Source of the DNA: Uloborus plumipes
Taxonomy: Eukaryota > Arthropoda > Arachnida > Araneae > Uloboridae
Direction of reading: 5' to 3'
DNA length: 64,000 nucleotides
Assembly (NCBI GenBank): GCA_038373865.1
Contig: JAXGGA010001119.1
Span: 1 to 64,000 of the forward strand
Made by a program: the position numbers and the translations under genes. The notes under the pieces were generated by a model, which did no database searches, had not been told where the DNA came from, and was given only the letters and a program-made list of their open reading frames with translations. This document shows, piece after piece, positions 47,848-60,382 of the stretch; the stretch's first letter is position 1; each line of letters begins with the position of its first letter.

Positions 47848-48699
47848 CTAAAAGAAATTTAAAAACTACATATAAACACTAAAGTTTAATAACAAATTTT
47901 AATTAGTCAACATTTCTAGAAGGAAATTAGTTTTATTAGGGATTCAGGGAATATTTGATATTCTGCCTGTTCTATTCAGTTTGTATACTTTAATATTCAG
48001 CAACCAAATAGTGAAGAATTTGACAACTGGTAAACAAACACATATTTTTATTTATAATGAACATGGGTGCCACCCTGAAAAATGGCCAGGACTGAAAAGC
48101 GCGTGGCGTCATTTTTCAACACATAAATGTTATCGCGTAATATGTTCAATGTTTTATACATTAATATATTGCCATTTTTGTTGTGACAATTTACTATATA
48201 ATAAAACCAAAAATTGCAAATTAACTCTAACGTAATTTTTCAGAACATTTTTGGCAAGATTTTTAGGGAGAAAGATTTTTAGGGCAAAAGATTTTTAGGG
48301 AGAAAATGCTAAACAATAAATAATTTAGAAATAAATAAAACAAAAATAATGTACTATATGTTACTGAAAACGAAGGCGGGGCTTCAAGATGCCCCGCCAA
48401 CGTTGATGGTGGATGGCGTTGGATGCAGTTATAAAGAAAAGGATTAAATGTTGCTTTTTTTTTCTTAAAGTTATTTTCATAATAACTTAAACAAATTCCC
48501 AAATGGTCCGAGATTTTACTAAAGACGGAATTCCGTCCCCTAGACGGAAGTGTGGCAGCCATGATAATGAATGAAAGTTGTAGTACTTTAATACAAAGTT
48601 ATTCAGGTTTTCACTTTCTATCATTACCACATTTAAATTATCCCTTAGACTTCAAAAAATAAAATGGTCTGCAAATGTTCGAATTTGACTCCTCATTTT
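47848..48699. other. Upstream of SOD1 exon 2; small GC hairpin
   Basis: SOD1 exon 1 was looked for here and not found. The only feature is a perfect 8-bp stem, GGCGGGGC/GCCCCGCC, with an 8-base loop at 48375-48398. Confidence 0.4.
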
Positions 48700-48949
48700 T
48701 AAAGCAGCGAGTAATCTCCCCTAAGCAAGGGCTAAGGCAGGAACATGCAATACAGCGTCAACTCGGCCATTTCGATCCATGGACTGCAGTTTCGTGCTTA
48801 TTATGCACTCATCAGCATGGAATACGAAAGTAGCCGAATTGAAGGCAAAAATCCTTAGGCAGCAAAGAGAGCAAAAAAAAAAAAAAAAAAACTGGTAGCT
48901 AATATGAAATTAGAATACCAGCGAGCGACCATACTTGGTACGGTACAAC

Positions 48950-51775
48950 CAAGGGCGTATTTAAGGGGGGAGGGGACCTCCCCCGAAATCGAGAAAGATT
49001 TTTTCAAAAGTATGTGTTCGGTTCGTGCTTGCTCAAAAAAAAAAAAAAAACTTAAGAAAAAAGCCCATTCTCTATTAACATTGTTTTCAAAGGTGTATAT
49101 AAGGAGAACTCCAGACGGTCTTTCCCTCCTATGTCCCCTCCCCCCCCCGAAAAAAAATTCGGATTTTTTTTTTAAATAAAGGTAGTTTTTATTATTCGGT
49201 TTAAGTTTACTCTTAAATTATCAGGCAGTGGTGCAACCCAAGAGGGTCAGGGAGCCCTTGAGCTTTGCTCAAGAGAAAAAAGAACGTGTCTTGGGAAAAT
49301 GAGATATTTCAATTAGAAAACGCATAGAAAAAATCCCAATCATTTTGAATAGAAATCTTTAAATGAAAAATATTCAAAGTAGATTATTAGTCAGCAAATT
49401 ATGTTTCTCTCTTTCTTCTCATTCCTCCTTTTTTTCTAGTCAGTCAGGAAATAAGAGTCTTTAAAATCATGCTACACTCAATAAATTTAAAATAAAGTGT
49501 AATCATTTCTCCCCGGCAAGAAATTTTAAAATAAAGTGTAAGTATTCCCCCCAAAGTTCTTTTTTTGCTAATCAACAGCGCCGCTTGATGAACTGGCGTG
49601 CGGACATAGTTGACCTTTTTTTTTTTTATTATATAAAGAAATACAGCGCGCAATTCGATGGGCGCTCGCAGAGCACAAAAAGGCAGTTAAGCGGGAAAGG
49701 AGGAGGGGGTACAATCCTTGAAGACAAAATCTCCTTGGCTGCCGCGAGGGGTTTGGGGGGCATCCAGTGAGGAGAATTTTCCGAAACTCAACTGAAGAAA
49801 GTGTGTTTGCTGTCTGTTAAGCCATTTTCTTGTCATCACCCCTTCTTTGTGGGACAGCAGACTGTTAGTCGGAAAAAGGGAGATTGATGAGAGGTAATCA
49901 GACTTATAACTTCAGGCTCTGTATTTCCAAGTAAACAAAGTAAACAACTCCCTTAAATGTAATGCCACACATGGAGACACAGGCGACACAGGGCGACACA
50001 TGTTTTACCTTCAGGGAAACTAGTGGGTCTCTTTATACTAGAATTCTAGACTTGAAAAGTTCTGATGAAAGTTGATCCTTATCTGTCGCAAAGTGACAGA
50101 ATGCTAACGAGCAATATTCTTTGGAATATGGATTGCCAGCAATTAGGATGTCGCTTGTTCAAGTGTCCACACAGATGACATGGAAAAGTTATCCTGGAGC
50201 TATTATGGAGGGTGAGGGGTCTAAGTCTATCGTTACAACCAGAAATAGGCAAAATACTATACAGAAAGACAAACTGGTTCGAAGGTCCACTCAGTCGTTT
50301 TCTTTTATTGGGTCCCAACAACACGTTTCTCAGCAAAGAGAAGATTCATCTTGAAGAAATAAAGAAACTGAAAGATTAAAAACTTCTGAGGTAAGTTTTA
50401 CATTTTCGTATTAGTTATAAAAAGGGTGACTGAATTTCCCATATTTTCTAGCATTTCTTTTTTAAATCATTGATGCAATTATTATTCTTATGATTTGTTC
50501 TTTTCTGTATTTATAAATTTTAAAATTCGCAATGAACTACATGTATGCAATAAAATTAACTCATCGACCAAGACGGAGAAAACGTTCTTTAAATGTTTTG
50601 TTATAAAACAGGAATACCTGAAGAACTGTGTTTATTTTCCTTCACATTCCTTTTCTAGACTTATGTTTTAATCCGTAGCGTACATAAGGCCCCCCACGGG
50701 GGTAGGGGGGCTCATGATCTAGAAAAATAGCTCTATGAGCTACAAGGGATTTTTTTTTTAATCGAGTGGTGGAGGCGCACTTACAAATCTTGCAGGGGTG
50801 GGGGTGGGGGCGTACCTTAGTCTTACGCTACTGGTTTTAATACCATTCCTATTTTTTTTTTCTTTTTTGCTTTCTGTTTTTTAAGTTTATGTATAGTCGA
50901 TAAAAATTGCAATATCAAGCGAATATTTTGTTAATGTATGCAAAATTATTCGAAATTTTGTGAATACTTTAACTGTCTTTCTTTTATTATTTTTGTAATT
51001 ATAACTAAATGATGCTAGATTTAGGATTTTAATCACCCTTTTTTGTTTTTCGCTTATTATTATTTCTTTAGAAGCTATTTCATGCACTGTTATTTGAGAA
51101 TTTTATATACGTGGGACTAGTTCATATTTGTGTGGTAATTTTATTTATGATAAAAGATATTAGAGAAAAATATTTAGATCCTCCCCCTTTCTGAACGCGT
51201 CGTTGCATATTGTGCCGGCGTAACGGTTTTTAATTTTCGAGCGCAATATAATTGCACAAAAATATTATAGTTATGTCATTAAGCTAAAACATAAAAAAGT
51301 ATCCAAACAGAAGTAGAAATTTGAACCTTCAGTTTCAAAAAATAGAGCTTAAAATTGCATTCTTGAAGCTTCAATGCCGCAAAATTTCGAGGCACAGCGC
51401 CCGAATACTGCCTTTTCTCTTGACGGTATTAAAGATGACCTAAATAAAAATGTTTTTAAAACATTGATTTCGAAACATTTCGGGAGAGAGTCCTTGCTAA
51501 CGTTACCACGTTACTACCAAAAATGGTCTAAAGTAAAGATGGCTTAAGGTTTCAATTTTGAAAAAAGGTAGCATAAATAATTTTAATTTTGAAAAAAGTT
51601 TTGGAGGGAATTTTAAAACTTCGTAATTTTCTATCTTTTCCAAAAATTACAATATTTTAATTCAATTTGAAAATTTCTACTTGTTTTACACTAATAGCGA
51701 AAAAAAACTTGGGGGGGGGGGGCTAAGCTTGATTATATGGGCCCCCTCCGAAATAAAAACCTATATACGCCACTG
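48950..51775. mobile_element. hAT element, 2.8 kb, inside the 269-bp repeat
   Basis: Left CAAGGGCGTATTTAAGG, right (reverse complement) CAGTGGCGTATATAGG. The exact 8-bp duplication GGTACAAC lies at 48942-48949 and 51776-51783. G-runs lie within about 60 bases of both ends. No recognisable transposase. A small hAT MITE is nested at 50673-50833. Confidence 0.88.
50673..50833. mobile_element. hAT MITE, 161 bp, nested
   Basis: The left CCGTAGCGTACATAAGG mirrors the right (reverse complement CAGTAGCGTAAGACTAAGG). The exact 8-bp duplication GTTTTAAT lies at 50665-50672 and 50834-50841. It inserted into the 2.8-kb hAT. Confidence 0.8.
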
Positions 51776-52420
51776 GGTACAACTCTTAAATTTTAAGGCA
51801 GAGCTCAGGTATAAAGCAATGAGTAACCGCCCCTAAGCAAGAGCTAAGGCAAGAACATGAAACACCGCCAACTCTGCCATTTCGATCCATGGACTGCAGT
51901 TTCGTGCTTATTATGCACTCATCAGCATGGAATACGACAGTAGCCGAATTGGAGGCAAAAATCCTCTTATATAGCAAAGAAAGCAAAAAAAAAACTGGCA
52001 GCTAATGTGAAATTAGAATAAATGCGAGCAACCGCATTTGGTACGGTACAACTCTTAAATTTTAAGGCAGAGCTCTGGTATAAAGTAGTGAGTAACCGCC
52101 CCTAAGCAAGAGCTAAGGCAAGAACATGAAACACCGCCAACTCTGCCATTTCGATCCATGGACTGCAGTTTTGTGCTTATTATGCACTCATCAGCATGGA
52201 ACACGAAAGTAGCCGAAATGGAGATAAAAATCCTCTTATAGAGCAAAGAGAGCCCAAAAATTCATTAGCTACCAGTGTTTTTGGCTCTCTTTGCTCTATA
52301 AGAGGATTTTTGACTCCGACTCGGCTACTTTCGTATTCCATGCTGATGAATGCATAATAAGCACGAAACTGCAGTAAATGGATCGAAATAGCCAAGTTGG
52401 CGGTGTATTGCATCCTCATT

Positions 52421-53557
52421 TTTAGTTTTAATAAAATTATTTATCTGTTACTGAAGATACTAAGATAACAGAAAATCACTTTAATAATAGCTTGCTATGA
52501 AAGAGCATGTTTTTTATTAAAAAAAAAAAAACTTTGCATATACGAGGGTTATTTTTCCTTCAATCTCCGATCGCACAGTGTAAAGGCCAGTCATGCGGCA
52601 GATGGCTGGTATGCATAGTAGGTGACTATACATTTCTTCCTCTACACAATTTGTCACTGGCGACTCCAGCATATCATTTTTTGTTGAGCTGCTGTCACAT
52701 AAACATGTGTTAACTTAGGCTAACAATAATACGAGGCCGTGTGGTTGGCAGAAGTGAAAGGAACATATAGACTTATTAACAAATAATATAATTTTATTGA
52801 AACAATGTAAAAATGAAAAAAGTTGAATACGTGATATGCCGCAAAAAATTTCAAAGTGTCAAAACCCCCCAATTCTAGCTAACAAGTAGTAAAATATCAC
52901 AAAACATTATCTGAAGTCCTCCCACTAAATTCTCTTGAAAAAAAAAAACCAGCTTAGGAACAGGAGTCCACGGGTTTCAGCTTGTCCACAGAATGTCCAC
53001 TGATCAGGATATGGCGTTACCGTCTACAGCACCAACCCCAATTCCAGTAGCACATCTGAGACCAGGCACAAGGAAGACTTTCCTTTCACCACAAAGGATA
53101 GGCACCGCAAGTCCCAGGAAATCCGCTCGATATTGAAGACAGGAATTTTATACGGTTGGCCGCCGAATGACCAAAAGGAAAAGCACTTGATCCCAGTGGA
53201 TATTTCTACTTAGCATGGCGATGAAACCGCGTTATTGGTGGAACGTTAGGATTAACTCCATAGGTAGACTTTAGTGCTCTGGACTGCAAAACGAACTTAA
53301 AGAATGTTCGGCCAAAATATTAAAATACTTCAACATAATTACCATGGATATGTGCATGGTATAAACGTAATGGATTAAGGCTCCAGCCTTTTTAAAAAAT
53401 ACAGCACCAAAAAAAGCACGTCCCGTGTGCACACCGCAACAAAAACCACCTCTGGGAGGTAGTAGCGCTAGAACATACGTGGGACAAGACAGAACACACA
53501 GCTTAGAAAGTTGAAAGTTGACACACATATTTATAGTTACAGACGATGGAATGTAGT
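52421..53557. other. Unassigned stretch before the transposon nest
   Basis: No gene is recognised. The 52,740-53,557 part is less AT-rich than its surroundings and could be the remnant of a retroelement, since TGTAGTGGCGCGAC at its end looks LTR-like. No matching second copy was found, so this is a guess. Confidence 0.25.
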
Positions 53558-54144
53558 GGCGCGACCAAGGAGATTAAAGAGGAGGAGCTAAATCTCTGCT
53601 ATCTAAAAGTGGCAACGAATTCTCACCCGCCGCCAGAGGACGCTAGCTGAAACGCTCCCTATCTCTTACGGGAATCAATGTAAATGATACTGAATCTGTC
53701 ATCTTTTTAAATGCTGCTATGGGGAAGAAAAAAAATTTTTTTCAACTGGATTTTGGTGTAAATCTTCGATTGACATTATGAATTAAATATGAATTTCATC
53801 CCACGAAAATAGGTGCCGTATTCTTTGAGAAATAGGTTTAATCAAATGCACTTACCAACTTGCCAAATCTGACAGAATCTGTCATTTTAAAAGACTGCTG
53901 TTGGCAAGAATATTTTTTTTTAAATTGGAATTTTGCTCAAACCATCGATTAACATTATGAACTAAATATATTTAATAAATACATTTAAACTAATAATTAT
54001 TTTGTCTACTAAATATATTTAATTAATAACAAAATTAAATTCTGACATAATTAATTTTTTGCCTCATGCTTAATTTATCAACAATTTAGAGAACTGATTC
54101 TCAGCAAAAATTATATTGTACAATGCAAAGAAAATGTCACATAC

Positions 54145-54405
54145 TGTAGAAACTGGAGCCGGGATTATTATTTTCTCATAAAAACATTTATTGACACTTG
54201 AAAGGACACTTAATCTTAATTCTTAATCTTACAGACAATATTTTCGTAACTGTTTACATCCATTTATTTTCAATGGTCCCCGTTATCGAAGGAACAAAAA
54301 CATTTTTCCGATTCTTATCTGTTGCCAGATTCATTTTCACAATATCACTTCCAAAATGGTTTGACGTCATAGTTTTTAGGAAGTGGCTTAACTGGAGTTA
54401 CAACA
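54145..54405 (-). repeat. 3' LTR of the BEL/Pao element
   Basis: On the minus strand it begins TGTTGTAACTCCAGTTAAGC and ends CCAGTTTCTACA. A minus-strand AATAAA at 54192-54187 may be its polyadenylation signal. It differs from the other LTR at two bases (near 54177 and 54235). Confidence 0.93.
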
Positions 54406-54420
54406 TACTCCCACCTTTGT
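54406..54420 (-). other. Candidate polypurine tract
   Basis: On the minus strand a purine-rich run AAAGGTGGGAGTA directly precedes the 3' LTR, where plus-strand priming is expected. Confidence 0.6.
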
Positions 54421-54449
54421 GTTGCATGATTGTGCAACACAAATCTTAA

Positions 54450-55074
54450 TCACTTTGAATAGTTCAGTCTAGTTGGAGCCTTCACGTTTCGTCCACATCT
54501 AGTCTTCTGAACTATCACTGGAACTGGAGAGGGGCTTTTAGAAACAACTAAGTCTGGTTTCGTAACCTTTCTGTCCACCCGCTCTTCCTCGGTAATCTTC
54601 TTATAGTAGACTGGAAATTTAGCAGCTTCATCGAAAGTCAATTCTAACGGGTATATTCTCTGGAGGGGCCGAATAATTTCTCCACTCGCAGTACGTAACT
54701 TAGCAACTCATTGAACTGAGTCCTTTCCTGTGTATAACTCGATCACTCTAGCTAGTGGCCAAGTTATTCTATTAGAATTGTTAGCTTGCACTAGAACGAT
54801 TTCGCCTACGGATATTTTCCTTCCATTGGAAGGGACTTGAGGATGCCGCACTAACTCTCCCAAATATTCCTTTAGAAAACGTTGCCGTAAATTTTGTCTT
54901 AATGACTGGGCGTATCGTACACGTTTTAGAAGATGGTAAGAATCCACCACGTCCAAATCCACTGTATCTGCTTCACGGAGATCTTGAATGAAATGGGCAG
55001 GTGTCAACGGTTGTAATTCATTCGGGTCATCATATAAATACGTAAGGGGTCTACTGTTGATGGTTTTCTCACAA
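54450..55074 (-). pseudogene. pol: BEL/Pao integrase C-terminal region
   Basis: The pol frame resumes after the hAT. It has a DLDVVDSYHLLKRVRYAQSL segment, then GEIVLVQANNSNRITWPLAR, the DUF5641-type C-terminal region of BEL/Pao integrases, and IIRPLQRIYPLEL. An in-frame TGA at 54708-54710 stands where an arginine codon is expected, fitting a CGA to TGA transition. The frame ends at TAA just before the polypurine tract. Confidence 0.88.
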
Positions 55075-55345
55075 TCACAGAGCAGTGTTAGAAATAAGCG
55101 GTCCTTAGTCGTATTTTGCGACCAAAATTTTCCATCATTTGACGCCTAAACATCCAAACCCAGGCGCCAAGTTTGACGCCTAAAGATTTTGGGATCGCAG
55201 AAAGCCTTTCTTGCCTGACTCATCATGAGAGACGAAAAGAAAAGGATTCCCGATAACATTTCTCCCGCTCCTCCCGGCAGGCAGTTTGTCCCGGCAGTTT
55301 GTCTGCGAAGCATATCCCCCCTCCCACCCCACAGCTCTGGCGGCG

Positions 55346-55425
55346 GGGAAATGCATGATGGGATACGCCTTACGAAGTTGTTGCCCGGAAATGCATGATG
55401 GTATACGCCTTACGAAGTTGTTGAA
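55346..55425. repeat. Two tandem 40-bp units
   Basis: GGAAATGCATGATGG and TACGCCTTACGAAGTTGTTG occur twice with a 40-base period inside the 3.2-kb hAT. Confidence 0.8.
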
Positions 55426-57075
55426 CTTGTTTGTTTGTTCCGTGTTTCCTTCAACACTCCTTATTGTCTTCATAATAGAAAAAGGCAGGGATAGCTTTGA
55501 GCAAGCAAAAAATAATTCAAAACATCCATCAAAATTTCCAACTCTATCTGCTCCATGCACCCCCCCTCCTTTTCTAATGCTTATTATTAGGCTGATAGCT
55601 GAACTTGTGCGCTTGAGTCAGCAAAATTATCACTGTGTTGTGTCTACAACCCGCTTGCTCGCTTGGCTTGTTGGGAGCTATAGATGACACAGGATATATC
55701 TCTTATTTTCAAGGAGTTTGTTTAAGGAAAAAGAAATGAATAGCAATTGCAAAAAGAAGGGATAAATGCAAATGTATTTGAAGCTAATTGGACAAAGTTA
55801 CTTTTTACATTTTAATGAAACTTTTAATGTTTTTTAGTTGGTAGATCATTTTAATGAAACATTTAAGTTATTGAATTCAAGTGATTAATTACGAGAGAAC
55901 TTCCGATTTTTTTCACAAATCTTCCTATTTTTTATTTGAAGAGATTGGCAGGTATACTTTGGCAAACTGATTCAAAAGATTTCCAAGAAATTTGGGTGGT
56001 AGATGTCCATGGGAAAATTTAAGACTGAGTTTCTGAGGGGGGGGGCAAGTTCTTTTTTTTTTCTTTGAGCAAACAATAGCTCTAATAATTGCCTGCATGC
56101 TAATTATTGTTTGATTTTTCGTAATATTTTTGAAAATTTGTTTAGATTTTACGATTTTATATGGATAATCTTTATTTTTTCCAATTCTACTAATGAGTTT
56201 TACCTTTTTAGAAATTTATCGAAAAACTAGCAGTTTTCTGTTTTCTTTTTTTTTTTTTTAATCAAATTTCAGCCATTTTTCCAAAATTTGTGCCAAACGG
56301 ATTATTCTAAAACTAGCGATTTTTTTTACAATCCAACTTAACATTTTTTTTCCAAAACTTTTTATGACTGGTTTGTTTGGATTTTAATATTGAAAATGAC
56401 TGATTAATTTATTCAGACTTTGATGATTATCATACTTTTTAAAAAGCATTTAGAAAGTGAGTAAAAGAGTATCCTCCACCCTTAATTTAGAGCTATTCAA
56501 GAAAGTAACTGCAATCCTGAGTTAAGATGATAAAACTGCTGGTCCTACTGAGTTAGGTTTTCTGCCCTTAATAGTTTATATACCTTTTGTTCCCCTTCTC
56601 CTTAGAGACAGGTATAGCTCTTTAGAAAACATTTTGCTCGGCTCTTTTTTAATCACTTGCAATGTTTTTGTCTATATTTTCCTTTAAAGAATTGCCCTTT
56701 CACTTTAAAAGTTATTTTAGACACCAATGCCTTATCATTTCTATTTAATGAATAATGTTTTTTCCTATGAGAAAAGGACATTCTGCCTTTTTCAGAACTC
56801 TTCTGAACTTCTTAGAAAAAATGCATGATTTCTCGCTTCATGATTTTGGGAGGTATGTTTTCATTATTTAGAATCATCCCAAATAAACTGGTAGGGCATT
56901 GCCCCCCCCCCCTCGCTCCCCATAAATCCGTCCATGTAGTTGCTGCATTTTTCCTGCTCTCCATTTGAAGGGTTATCCACTGTTCTGGAAAGGCGAGAGA
57001 CGAAGGATACTGGGACAACACTATGAAACCCCCCCTGACCCCCCATAATTAAATGAAAAGGAAATACATAGTAAC

Positions 57076-57928
57076 CAGGGTGTAAAAAAATCAATGATTT
57101 TTTTAAAAAAATCAAAAAAATCGGATTTTTTTGATTTAAATCAGATTTTTTTGATTTAAATCGGATTTTTTTGATTTTTTTTAAAAAAAAATTAGAAACT
57201 TCAGTTATTAATTAATTTTTATTTATGAACAACTTACCTTTAAGTTTTTAAAAATACAAAAACACCTTTGAAGTAAAGCTTCACCAGTAAGAAACCCAGA
57301 AAAAAGTGTTAGGAGCCAATCGGAAAATAATCCTGTCTACTAGCCAGGATAAAAATCAAATAGGGCAGGAAGCTCAACCCGATCCTCGCTTCATTCAGCC
57401 CCCCCCCTCTTTATTTTGCTTTTGTTTTGCAAAACTGGAATATGTTCCATTTCAGCCACTAATAAAGACTCCCCCCCCCCCGTTGCTAATGTAAGGCATA
57501 GAAAATTCATCTTCTGTTTGGTTGTTTTTGTTTTTTCTTTTCACTGAAAGCATATCACACACATTCTATCATGTCCCTTCCCCCTCAATTCACTCTTTGC
57601 AATACCTGCACTGCACCTGCATGTATTTTCTTTATTTCACATATTAGACAACAAATAGCACTATTTGTGCATACATATTATTTGAACTGCAACCTTTCAG
57701 CATCTGTGGAGGGGGGATGAGTAGGATTACTTTTCCATTTATTAGATGGAAATCAAAGCTCTAAAAGAAAATGGTAAAAATAATGAAATTGGGATTGTCC
57801 AAGAGAATTTTTTAAGGATTAAAATAAAAAATGATTTAAATCAATGATTTTTTTAAAAAAATCAATTGATTTAAATCGCGATTTAAATCACTGATTTAAA
57901 TCAATTGATTTAAATCATTGACACCCTG
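57076..57928. mobile_element. hAT MITE, 853 bp, innermost layer
   Basis: The left CAGGGTGTAAAAAAATCAAT mirrors the right (reverse complement CAGGGTGTCAATGATTTAAA). The exact 8-bp duplication ATAGTAAC lies at 57068-57075 and 57929-57936. GATTTAAATC-type palindromes are stacked at both ends. No ORF. Confidence 0.92.
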
Positions 57929-58247
57929 ATAGTAACATCGCGATATATCGGCACATCGCGATGTTATACAGGTGATGTATTGCGATGTTAAAATCTGCAA
58001 CATCGCTCAGCACTAGTCTGAAGCAATAACATTCTATACCATGCTCATTTTCATACATTGCCAGTAACATATCGTACATGGATTGTGTTTCTGTTGCATT
58101 TCTGTTGAATAAAGATTTTTTTTTTTTAAATTCTGATTATATTTGAATTTTTAAAAAAATGACGCCTAGATTGTTCATTTTGACGCCTAGAAATTGATCC
58201 TAGGAGTCACAATGACGCCTAGACTTAAATTTCTATTTCTAACACTG

Positions 58248-60337
58248 TCACAGAGGAGAGTTAACATCTCTTCGTAAGTCACGCATGCTCTTTTCAAACT
58301 TTTCCGTAGGAGCTCCTTTAGTACTCGCACCATTCGCTCCCACCATCCGCCATACCAAGGTGCGGAAGGTGGATTAAAGCGCCACTGGATTTGTTCAATG
58401 GCACATTCACTTTGAACTGAAGACCAATCAATCGCCTTGAGGGCCCGAGCAGTTCCTGTGAAGTTAGTGCCGTTATCCGAGTACATGATTGAAGAACGAC
58501 CTCTCAGTGCAAAAAAGCGTCGTAAGGCTTGCATAAAACTTTCAGTTGAAAGATATGTAACCAATTCAAAATGAACCGCTCTGTAGACAGCGCATGTGAA
58601 CAGTACAATCCATGCCTTTTGCCCACTACGAAGGAACACAGGGCCCGCCAGATCAACTCCTGAGACCTGGAAACTTGCTACTCTGTGAATTCGGTCTGGA
58701 GGCAAAGGTGATGGTTCAGGAATCACAGGTTTCGTCGAGATCTTTCTACACTGAAAACATTGACGAATTACTTCTCGTACCACCTTTCGACCCTTAGGGG
58801 TCCAGAAGCGTTGTCGTAAAAATGCCAATGTCACTAACATTCCTCCGTGCTTTAAAACTTGATGGGTGTGTTCTATCATTCTTCGTACCATAACATGATC
58901 TGGAAGTACTACAGGCTTCTGAAATTGCTCATCGTCATCACTTAGTATTAGTCTATTTTTAACTCTTAGGATGCCATCATCCTCAAAAAACTGTATTGTT
59001 TCTGAATATTTTTCTCTCACATCAGATGGCCATTCGCGTTGTATCAAACTTATAATTGCCTTCTCTGTCACATCAAGCTCTGTGTTTGTAAGTTCACCGA
59101 TAATCTTAGGGGATTTATTACTTGCGTTATGGTAAAATCTTATGATCCAAGCAGTCATACGTAAAAGTTTCGTATACTGAGAAAAGTACAAAAGTCTATC
59201 ACTGAACTTTTCATCGATATTGAAGTTAACAGAAGCACTTATAGTTTTCCTGGACTCTGACAAAGCTTCTTCAGGATATAGAATTTCTGCTTGTGGCCAA
59301 AGCTCTTGCGGCTGTTTTAACCAGTGTGGTCCCTCCCACCACTTTGATTGCAGGAGCTGCCTCCAGTTACAAGATCGGGATGGCAAATCACAAGAGTTCA
59401 TATCGCCTGGCACATGCCTCCAAGCTTTAATGTCTGTCAGATCTCGTATTTCTTTTACTCTATTTCCGACAAAAGTGTTCCACGGTTCTTTCCGCGTAAT
59501 CCATAGGACAACCATGGAATCTGTCCAGTAATACGTTTTTAATGGCATCTTGAGAGCTTCTAAAATGGAATTTGACAATCGAGCTCCAATCGCTGCAGCT
59601 AACAACTCAAGACGTGGAATTGTTGGAGAGTTCATGGGAGCTACTCTTGCCTTTGCAGGCACCAACTGTACAGATACTCCCTCTTCATTCTCGCAACGCA
59701 AAAACGCACACGCTGCGAATGCACAAATAGATGCATCTGTAAAAATATGTAGAGAAGCTAAATCAGGATTCCCACGGAAAATTCGTCGTGGAATACTACA
59801 TTGTTTAATAAGATCAATATCTTCGATCCATTTCAAGTATTTTCTTTGTATATCTGCAGGAACAATTTCATCCCAGTCAATTTTGCGCCGCCACGTTTCT
59901 TGCAACAACATTTTAGGCAATAGTGAAGCAGGACAAGTGAAACCTATGGGGTCGTATATGCTGTTCACTAAGGCCAATAAACTTCTCTTTGTTATTTTAC
60001 CGTGATCACTACAAACTTTCGGACTCACGCATGAAAGCTCATCTTTCGGTATGTTCCATTTTAAGCCTAGTATGTTTTGATTTTCTTCTTCCATTCCATT
60101 ATAGGCCCAACAACGTAAATCAAACTGAGCTTCTTTCATAATTTCTTTTGACTGTCTGATCAGTTGACGTAGTTCTTCATCAGTATTCACACTCGTAATG
60201 AGGTTATCGACATAGAACCCGTTCTTCAGTTTTTCGATTGTTGTATCCAGTTCTTCGTTTTGATATTTTTCCAAGCTTAAATGATACCCAAGAGTATCAT
60301 TGAGCAAAAATGGACTACTCGTAAGACCGAACACCAC
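58248..60337 (-). pseudogene. pol: BEL/Pao pol segment: RT, RNase H, integrase (cut by hAT)
   Basis: It continues in frame after the TAG. RT palm: GLTSSPFLLN, and FYVDN in the catalytic position, where YVDN replaces the classical YVDD (a variant I recall from other BEL/Pao copies). RNase H follows: FTDAS, IPRLELLAA and YYWTDS hold acidic residues. The integrase has an HHCC zinc-binding part (EHTHQVLKHGG to QCFQCRK) and DDE residues in VSGVDLAGP, YSDNGTNF and GGWWERM. The frame stops where the hAT begins at 58247; the codons from there to 58187 come from hAT sequence. Confidence 0.93.
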
Positions 60338-60382
60338 TCGGCAGTGTTCGAAGACTTTTATCTTACTACAGCTCTCATCCTC

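Larger units (their letters stand above)
48700..52420. repeat. 269-bp tandem repeat array, interrupted by an hAT
   Basis: The unit contains CTAAGCAAGAGCTAAGGCA, ATTTCGATCCATGGACTGCA and TTATGCACTCATCAGCATGG. A unit lies at 48700-48949 and resumes after the hAT at 51776. The next period starts at 52050 (AACTCTTAAA at 51781 and 52050, 269 apart). A shorter inverted unit lies at about 52262-52420, making a hairpin with the unit before it (CTCTTTGCTCTATAAGAGG). Confidence 0.85.
55083..58247. mobile_element. hAT element, 3.2 kb, in the BEL/Pao integrase
   Basis: The termini CAGTGTTAGAAATA and TATTTCTAACACTG are perfect 14-bp inverted repeats. The exact 8-bp duplication TCACAGAG lies at 55075-55082 and 58248-58255. 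TGACGCCTA motifs lie near both ends (55139, 55176; about 58160, 58180, 58213), all in the same orientation. No transposase frame was recognised; 55,180-55,690 has long open frames on both strands but no known domain. Confidence 0.92.

Noticed and set aside
55180..55687. Long overlapping ORFs on both strands inside the 3.2-kb hAT
   Set aside because: No known domain on either strand; the region is locally GC-richer and includes a tandem 40-bp repeat, which lengthens frames by chance.
59220..60005. Plus-strand ORFs of 103 and 151 codons
   Set aside because: Antisense shadows of the BEL/Pao pol region.
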